DNA of 12,329 bases from Proteiniphilum sp. UBA5384. GTDB lineage: Bacteria; Bacteroidota; Bacteroidia; Bacteroidales; Dysgonomonadaceae. A model generated the notes under the pieces. That model was not told where the DNA came from, did not search any database, and worked only from the letters and a program-made list of their open reading frames with translations. Position 1 is the first letter of the stretch; the number at the start of each line of letters is the position of its first letter. Location of the stretch: contig NZ_DHOS01000051.1 in the NCBI RefSeq assembly GCF_002410825.1, positions 1 through 12,329 of the forward strand, in the 5' to 3' direction. Both the position numbers and the translations under genes were made by a program. Below, one piece after another: positions 6,676 through 12,329 of the stretch.

Positions 6676-8013
6676 TTATTTGTCATATATGAGCCTTACA
6701 TTCGCTCCTACGGCCCACACTTCCCAAATGGCAAAATGGTCGAGCATAGCCGCACGGTGGGTATTCTCCCCGATCCCTGTGGCCATCATATATGAGAATG
6801 TAGTATTGGTTATTGATTTGTCCTCCCCTTGCTGTTGACCTGCGGTCACCAGTCCCAGTTTCCACTTGTTGACTTTAGGATCTGACTGTGTAGGTTCGTA
6901 ATTATAGAATACAGGATCTCTCAATACATTATAGGTGCCTTCCTGTGCAAGCGCCTCTTCATATAATTCCCTGCATTCCGTAATAGTCGGCACTCTCCAA
7001 CCTGCAGCCGGAAGTTTCTGGAACATGGACGGATTAGGACGATAATATCCTCCGAAGGCTTTTACCTGCTCCTCCGTATAACGGTTGGACGGTGCAAACA
7101 TATAGTTAGCTTCCTCGATATCCGACCCATCGGGATATTTTCTGGTACGCAGGTTTTCTGCCAGCCAGTATTGTACCCGTCCGTCCCTGTATGAAATTTT
7201 AGCCACCTTATAGGTAATTTCCTCATCGCCGCGCACATCTTTGTAGATCATCATCGGATTCACCTCTATCGAAGAAGAAGAACGGGATAAATATTCATTC
7301 TCTTCTGTCTTCTTGATGTTCCAATACAAACGCATTGATTTGAACGGATGGCTTGAATATTTGATAAATACATCCTGCAGCTGACTATTGGTAATACCCG
7401 CGCTGTTTACGGCACCCACATTGTAGGTTACCACCTCTCCCGTCATCTCATTATTATTCGAGAAAACAATAGAATATGCTGTAGCCGGATCTTCTCCTTC
7501 TGTATCCCAGGCAAAACTAACCGGCAGTGCTGGCCTGTCGCCGTCTAATGCTACAGGTTTCTGATTCTCCGGAAGGAGCAATCTGGATATAAGCCGTTTC
7601 ACATTCAAGGGCCTGATCTCCAGGGCTGCAATTCCAATATGGTCAGTCGGTTTTACTGCCCAGTATATTGTTCCTGTTTTTCCGTTTTCAATACCAAATC
7701 CAGAGGTGATCTGATCCAGCAATTCTGCCTTAATTGAATAGGATTTGGCCTCTCCGGCCTTAAAATAAACAGGATCCAGTAAAACATCGCTGCCACTTAA
7801 AACAAGAGTGGTTCCTCCTTCAATAGTCTCATTCCAAGAGAATGTATATTCGTCAATAGACATTTCATTGAGGTCTATTTCGGCATTTTTCTCCGGTGAT
7901 GCCAATGTTATATCCGATACGGGCACTTCAACCCTGTAACCATAATCTTCCTGGCAGGAAGAGAATATATATAACACAGCGGTTATCATTAAATATATAC
8001 TATATTTCTTCAT
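6676..8013 (-). CDS. SusE/F-position surface lipoprotein with SusE-like domains and a C-terminal FISUMP domain
   Basis: This gene encodes 445 residues, from the ATG at 8013-8011 to a TAA at 6676-6678. A lipoprotein signal ends at IFSSC (Cys20) and is followed by QED, consistent with surface export. Residues about 33-135 and 140-255 look like two beta-sandwich domains of the SusE type: an opening L-x-x-P...I-x-L, a central F-x-W (58-60, 167-169) and a closing YWAVKP or LYWNIKK strand. Residues about 263-445 match the FISUMP pattern (Fibrobacter succinogenes major paralogous domain): QYWLAENLRTRKYPDGSDI (281-299), GWRVPT (338-343) and a terminal VRLIYDK. The position, 18 bp after susD, is that of the PUL surface glycan-binding protein. 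The likely role is binding the target glycan, while what the FISUMP domain contributes is unknown. The domain boundaries are my estimates. Confidence 0.75.
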   Translation of the reverse strand: MKKYSIYLMITAVLYIFSSCQEDYGYRVEVPVSDITLASPEKNAEIDLNEMSIDEYTFSWNETIEGGTTLVLSGSDVLLDPVYFKAGEAKSYSIKAELLDQITSGFGIENGKTGTIYWAVKPTDHIGIAALEIRPLNVKRLISRLLLPENQKPVALDGDRPALPVSFAWDTEGEDPATAYSIVFSNNNEMTGEVVTYNVGAVNSAGITNSQLQDVFIKYSSHPFKSMRLYWNIKKTEENEYLSRSSSSIEVNPMMIYKDVRGDEEITYKVAKISYRDGRVQYWLAENLRTRKYPDGSDIEEANYMFAPSNRYTEEQVKAFGGYYRPNPSMFQKLPAAGWRVPTITECRELYEEALAQEGTYNVLRDPVFYNYEPTQSDPKVNKWKLGLVTAGQQQGEDKSITNTTFSYMMATGIGENTHRAAMLDHFAIWEVWAVGANVRLIYDK

Positions 8014-8031
8014 TGTATTAATTTTTTTTAA

Positions 8032-9552
8032 TTAATAACCCGGATTTTGTTCTACAAGGCCCTGGGACTCATATATAATACCGGGAGGTATCGGGAATCT
8101 CTCATATTTATACTTTCCGCCTTCCATTGTTGTGATTTTTCCGGTAGGCTGCCCTTCATATTCTGCTTTTTTAATGGCAGCTTCAATGAATTTACCATGC
8201 CTGATCAAATCCTGGCGGCGTACGCCTTCGTAATAAAACTCATGACCGCGTTCTAATAACAATTTGTCCAGGAAAGTTTCCACATTCGAAAAATCCGCCA
8301 TTGTCCAGGAGTTTAATCCCGCCCGGTTACGCACAGCATTCAGGTGGTTAATAGCTTCCTGGCTTACATTATCAGCATTCCGGACAATAGCTTCTGCCAA
8401 CAAGGTTATCACGTCCGCATAGCGATAGATAGGTATATCTATTTCACAGTTTTCCCCTACAACCCCTTCCATACCAAATTTCTGGGGGACAGCGCCTTTG
8501 TACAGAGCGCCTTGTATTCCGCTATCCCTGTCATTCTTCTTGTTATGCAATACACCTTCAGTCCCGGTATATTCCCCTACAAGCCTTCCCAATCGCTTAT
8601 CATTTGGCTCATAAGTTTCGTAGAACGGCCAGGCGACCTTAAATCCACCCCATTTGGTGATCGTTCTTCCTGAAGGAGACGGATAATCCGACGGCAAAGC
8701 ATGGGCATGCCATTTATGTTCTATTACACCGGCTTTCGCAGTTGCGGCAAAAATGGTTTCCGTATTTTTTTCGGTAGCCAGGTCAAATAACGAATTATAG
8801 TCTTCCACTAATTTATAACCATATTCAGGCTTTGTCAATTCACGGCCTATGGCTTCCGCTTTTTCCCATTGTTTGGTAAGCATGTAAAATTTCAACAGGA
8901 CAGTGTTTGCCAACCCTTTGGTGAAACGCCCATAATCGGAAGAGCCATAACTGTAAGGCAATACTTCAGCCGCTTCCAACAGGTTCGTCTCAATAAACTC
9001 ATGCATTTCCGCATCCGTTCTTCTGGGTATCAGTTTCTCATCCCTGGGCGACAGCAATGTTTCCAGATCAGCAATCTGAATAGGACCATACAAATCATAA
9101 AGGATAAATGCAAGAAATCCTCTGCCACACTTGAGTTCTGCAATAAGCCGCTCTTTCAGGTTTTCGTTCATCTCAATATTTGAGATCTTATGGATGGACA
9201 TTGTCATCATAGAGATATAATTATATGAACGGTATTGACTTCTGGAACCTGAGTCAATATGCCAGTCATCCGCTTCATACGAATTATATACGGTAGTCCA
9301 TCCCCATGAGTTCTCACCTATGTCTGTGACCATTTCCGAGTTGGTAAAATAACCTGCATCAGGATAAAAAATACCCCATGGGGAAAATATGGTATAACAT
9401 GTTCCCGTAACAAGGGCAGTTGCGTCCTCCGCATTACTCGGGAATCCCATACCCTCCCCTATCTCACTGTAAAGGCCGCTATCGAGTTGACAACCTGTTA
9501 ACATAACTGCCACAGAAATCACTACGATAAACTTATTTAATATTTTCTTCAT
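8032..9552 (-). CDS. SusD/RagB-family outer-membrane glycan-binding lipoprotein
   Basis: This gene encodes 506 residues, from the ATG at 9552-9550 to a TAA at 8032-8034. A lipoprotein signal ends at MLTGC (Cys21). It has the SusD family's usual length and shows family hallmarks: a helical region with LAFILYDLYGP (147-157), the RYADVITLLAEA helix (377-388), NAVRNRAGL (405-413), the ER...FYYEGVRRQDLIRHG stretch (434-453), and the common C-terminal ending QNPGY. SusD proteins cap the SusC barrel on the outer surface and hand glycan to it. It starts 13 bp after susC, so the two are co-transcribed and surely form one complex. The sugar-binding residues, and so the ligand, cannot be read from sequence alone. 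Confidence 0.95.
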   Translation of the reverse strand: MKKILNKFIVVISVAVMLTGCQLDSGLYSEIGEGMGFPSNAEDATALVTGTCYTIFSPWGIFYPDAGYFTNSEMVTDIGENSWGWTTVYNSYEADDWHIDSGSRSQYRSYNYISMMTMSIHKISNIEMNENLKERLIAELKCGRGFLAFILYDLYGPIQIADLETLLSPRDEKLIPRRTDAEMHEFIETNLLEAAEVLPYSYGSSDYGRFTKGLANTVLLKFYMLTKQWEKAEAIGRELTKPEYGYKLVEDYNSLFDLATEKNTETIFAATAKAGVIEHKWHAHALPSDYPSPSGRTITKWGGFKVAWPFYETYEPNDKRLGRLVGEYTGTEGVLHNKKNDRDSGIQGALYKGAVPQKFGMEGVVGENCEIDIPIYRYADVITLLAEAIVRNADNVSQEAINHLNAVRNRAGLNSWTMADFSNVETFLDKLLLERGHEFYYEGVRRQDLIRHGKFIEAAIKKAEYEGQPTGKITTMEGGKYKYERFPIPPGIIYESQGLVEQNPGY

Positions 9553-9565
9553 ACGATTATTTTAT

Positions 9566-12329
9566 TTAGAATGTTATATTTACTCCCATGCCTAACGATC
9601 TGATATTAGGATAAGGATAAGGCCCGTTATCGGTTTCAGGATCCAACCCTTTCCAGTTTGTAATCACAAAAGGGTTGTTTATATTGGCATAGACCCGCAC
9701 ATTTTGTAACAACTTCACCGGAACCGTATATCCTAAAGTGATGCTGCCGCAACGTATGTAATAAATTTTGCTTACATAATAATCACCCCAGCCGTATGTC
9801 CCTTGTTTCAGAAAAGTGGGATGATCAGCATTCAGGTTCGTGCTGCTGAAAGACTTGTTCGCCCATGCGGAAACATTGATTGCCTGATTCGTATCCATAA
9901 ACGTCCATTGTTCCAGATAGCTTGCTCCTTTGGCCTGGCCGGATTCACCATAGAAATAAATGGAGAAGTCAAAATTTTTATATTTCACTTCATTGTTGAA
10001 TCCAAAATATAATCTTGGCGCCCCGCTTCCCTGGTATACCATATCTTCATCATTTATCACACCATCATCATTTTGATCTTTCAGGATGACCATTCCCGGT
10101 AGCAGATCCTTTTGGGCATCAGGTACAGGATCACCCGGGCGCATGATCCCTACCGCTTCGTAGGTCCACCAGGCATTGAACGGATCGTTATTCGATTGGT
10201 ATGGCTTCATCGCGATAAATGCAGGACGCTCTTTCCATTTATCTTTATAATGGGACAGTGTCAAAGTCGTATTCCACTTCCAATCCTTATTGGCGATATT
10301 AACCGTATTGAATGTCAATTCATATCCCTGGCTTTCTACTTTGCCGGCATTAGCCACTATCGAGGTGACCTCGTTATAGGAAGGTATCGGTTTACCCCAT
10401 TGCAACATGTCGCTTACCTGCCTGTTAAAGTACTCCGCTGTAACCTGTATCCTTCTGTTCAGAAATCCGAGATCCAGTCCCACATTAAACTCTGTAGTCG
10501 TTTCCCAGGTAAGGTCTTTATTCCCCATAGCGCTTACATAGGCCCCTTTGTGTTCAGAATCACCAAAAACAAAGTTTCTCCAATTGATCGAATAGGTATT
10601 TTGAAGTCCATAGCTTACATTCTCATTCCCTGTAGCACCATGTGAAATACGGAATTTACCATTAGATAACCAGGAACCTGTATTTCTCATAAAATCTTCC
10701 TCTGTAAATATCCATCCTAACGATGCAGAAGGGAAATATCCCCATCTTTTCTCAGGAGTAAAGTTAGATGAACCGTCCGCACGTAAAGTAGCTTCCACCA
10801 GATAACGGTCTTTATAATTATAATTAACACGACCGAAATACGAAGCGATTGAACGTTTGTATGCTCCTGAACCGACTGACTGCCGCTCACTGGAGCCCGC
10901 TCCTAAATTATGATACCAGAATGCATCTGTAAGAAAGTCCCTTGCCATGCCGTTTAAACTCTCACCGTTATATTCCTGGAACGCATATCCAACCAAACCT
11001 TTTATTTTGTGTTCATCAAAATCCCTGGTGTATGTCGCATTCAGGTCTAAAAGATAGTCTGCGGCATCGCTTTGTGCAATCCGTCCGGAACCATTGTTAC
11101 GTTGTCCCTCCACAGTTGTTTTAGGGATATAAGAAGAACGCTTCTGGAAACGCCTGTCAACTCCTAACTGGCCCTTTACCTCCAACCCTTCTATCGGTTT
11201 TAATGTCACATGTGTATTAGCCAGCAAACGATCATTTATCGACAAATCTTTATATTCAAGTAATGACACCGGGTTGGGAGCGAAAGAGCGCAACGGGTCC
11301 AGATAGTAATTCCCGTTATCGTCATACACAGGATTGGCCGGATTGGCTCTTACGGCAGAAGCTATAATACCCGCATATTCTCCTGAATGGGAACCCAAAG
11401 GAACATTGTCAAACTTATTCTGAGAATATGTCATCGTTAAACCGGCTGTAACATATTTACCGAAATCCTGGTCGAAATTTATACGCCCGGAAACACGTTG
11501 CACGTCATTTCTCTTAATTATACCGGCTTGCTTCATATAGTTCAGTGAAACCAGATATCTACTCTGATTACTACCCCCTGCCACCTGAATATTATGCTGT
11601 TGCATAAATCCGGTACGGGTTACCAGATCGAGCCAATTGGTTTTCTGAGCTCTTAAAATCTGATCATTTGTATAATGAGGAACGAATACAGGGGGATTTT
11701 CATTGGGTTTAATGTAATCCGCATAGATTCCCAATCCGTTATTTGCAAGATAATTCTCATAGTATTGCCTGTTCCGCATATCCATGAACTCCTGCACTCC
11801 CAGTATTTGGAATTTTTCACTCATGGCCTGTACTGAAGCCTGCCCGGAATAGGTCGTCTGCACTTTCTGGTTACTCCCTCTCTTTGTGGTAATAAGGATA
11901 ACCCCGTGACCTGCACGGGCCCCGTATATAGCTGTAGATGCCGCATCTTTTAATACAGAAATGGATTCGATATCATCCGGATTGAGCGACCCCAGAATAT
12001 TATCTATATTCCCCAGCTGGCCAAAACCTTGCCCCACTTCAGTATCCATATTACCACCTGTGGAACCTACGGGGAATCCATCAATAACAATCAGGGGATC
12101 ACTTCCGGCTCCACCGGCAGCCTCACCCCTGATCTTAAGTTTTGCGCCTCCTCCCGGCTGTGCTGACACCTGATTGACTCTCAACCCGGCTGCTTTACCG
12201 GCTAGTCCATGAGATATGGAAGTTAAGCCGGTGGTCTCTATCTGGTCAAATTCTATTACTGATATAGCGCCGGTAAGGGTTTTCTTGCTTTGGGAACCAT
12301 AACCAACAACAACCACTTCTTCTAACGCC
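9566..12329 (-). CDS. SusC/RagA-family TonB-dependent outer-membrane transporter (5' end beyond the window)
   Basis: The open frame runs from the right edge of the window, reading ALEEVVVVGYGSQ, to a TAA at 9566-9568. The GTG at 12316 is an internal valine, not a start, because the coding frame continues to the last base. About 921 residues are visible. The missing part should hold the signal peptide and the small N-terminal carboxypeptidase-regulatory-like domain. The plug domain spans roughly the first 150 visible residues, with TGAIS, PLIVIDGFP, LNPDDIESISVLKDAASTAIYG and GVILITTKRG. The beta-barrel follows and ends in the outer-membrane-type terminus VNITF. It imports oligosaccharides across the outer membrane with TonB energy, paired with the SusD protein encoded 13 bp downstream. 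The stretch between IDG and LNPDDIES is long and Gly-rich, but this is within the variation I would expect for the family. No frameshift is seen. Confidence 0.95.
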   Translation of the reverse strand, partial: ALEEVVVVGYGSQSKKTLTGAISVIEFDQIETTGLTSISHGLAGKAAGLRVNQVSAQPGGGAKLKIRGEAAGGAGSDPLIVIDGFPVGSTGGNMDTEVGQGFGQLGNIDNILGSLNPDDIESISVLKDAASTAIYGARAGHGVILITTKRGSNQKVQTTYSGQASVQAMSEKFQILGVQEFMDMRNRQYYENYLANNGLGIYADYIKPNENPPVFVPHYTNDQILRAQKTNWLDLVTRTGFMQQHNIQVAGGSNQSRYLVSLNYMKQAGIIKRNDVQRVSGRINFDQDFGKYVTAGLTMTYSQNKFDNVPLGSHSGEYAGIIASAVRANPANPVYDDNGNYYLDPLRSFAPNPVSLLEYKDLSINDRLLANTHVTLKPIEGLEVKGQLGVDRRFQKRSSYIPKTTVEGQRNNGSGRIAQSDAADYLLDLNATYTRDFDEHKIKGLVGYAFQEYNGESLNGMARDFLTDAFWYHNLGAGSSERQSVGSGAYKRSIASYFGRVNYNYKDRYLVEATLRADGSSNFTPEKRWGYFPSASLGWIFTEEDFMRNTGSWLSNGKFRISHGATGNENVSYGLQNTYSINWRNFVFGDSEHKGAYVSAMGNKDLTWETTTEFNVGLDLGFLNRRIQVTAEYFNRQVSDMLQWGKPIPSYNEVTSIVANAGKVESQGYELTFNTVNIANKDWKWNTTLTLSHYKDKWKERPAFIAMKPYQSNNDPFNAWWTYEAVGIMRPGDPVPDAQKDLLPGMVILKDQNDDGVINDEDMVYQGSGAPRLYFGFNNEVKYKNFDFSIYFYGESGQAKGASYLEQWTFMDTNQAINVSAWANKSFSSTNLNADHPTFLKQGTYGWGDYYVSKIYYIRCGSITLGYTVPVKLLQNVRVYANINNPFVITNWKGLDPETDNGPYPYPNIRSLGMGVNITF

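Noticed and set aside
8016..8037. AT-only inverted repeat (8-nt arms, six-T spacer) between the susD stop and the susE start
   Set aside because: It is made only of A and T in an 18-bp gap whose leader would be A-rich anyway. The stem would be very weak, and the genes look translationally adjacent.
10112..10645. Plus-strand open frame of 177 codons inside the susC gene
   Set aside because: It is antisense to an intact SusC beta-barrel coding region, with no recognisable product.
12314..12316. GTG as the start of the susC gene
   Set aside because: The frame stays open to the window edge, and the residues before it (ALEE) continue the conserved EEVVVVGYG motif, so the gene is simply cut by the window.
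1..12329. CRISPR arrays, tRNA or rRNA genes
   Set aside because: No regularly spaced repeats, tRNA-like cloverleaf blocks or rRNA-like stretches were seen. Almost the whole window is accounted for by protein-coding genes.

Overview
The window looks like part of a Bacteroidota chromosome, probably order Bacteroidales. It carries a SusC/SusD outer-membrane pair, Cys-anchored lipoproteins with acidic residues after the lipid-bearing Cys, A/T-rich gene leaders and moderate GC. All five complete genes and the partial susC lie on the minus strand, so transcription runs from high to low coordinates. The arrangement is that of a polysaccharide utilization locus (PUL). Neither a PUL regulator nor the susC 5' end is inside the window.

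Layout, in transcription order. (1) 9566 to the right edge: susC-like TonB-dependent transporter, lacking its N-terminus at the window end. (2) 8032-9552: susD-like lipoprotein, 13 bp downstream. (3) 6676-8013: lipoprotein in the susE/F position, with SusE-like beta-sandwich domains and a C-terminal FISUMP-type domain. (4) 5090-6640: DUF4874/DUF4832 protein with a lipoprotein signal, followed by a strong minus-strand hairpin terminator (5027-5079). (5) 3432-4934: second DUF4874/DUF4832 protein with an ordinary secretion signal. (6) 158-3301: large secreted protein with a probable (beta/alpha)8 barrel followed by a Rossmann/glutamine-amidotransferase-like domain, as in GH42-type beta-galactosidases. 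At the far left (1-90, plus strand) is the tail of a convergent gene that may be a transposase.

Proposed working model (inference): the SusE-like protein, SusD and the lipidated DUF4832 protein sit on the outer surface, where they bind and perhaps trim a glycan. SusC/D import the oligosaccharides, and the non-lipidated DUF4832 paralog and the large barrel protein process them in the periplasm. No protein here matches a well-characterised CAZyme family that I can name with confidence, so the substrate is unknown.

Most interesting point: both DUF4874/DUF4832 proteins read as eight-stranded barrels. Each has an invariant Glu after predicted strand 4 (GAWGE) and another after predicted strand 7 (GEIPYDE), the layout of retaining clan GH-A glycosidases. 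With the large barrel protein, the locus may encode two uncharacterised glycosidase types. No tRNA, rRNA or CRISPR array was seen, and no gene-free stretch exceeds 300 bases.
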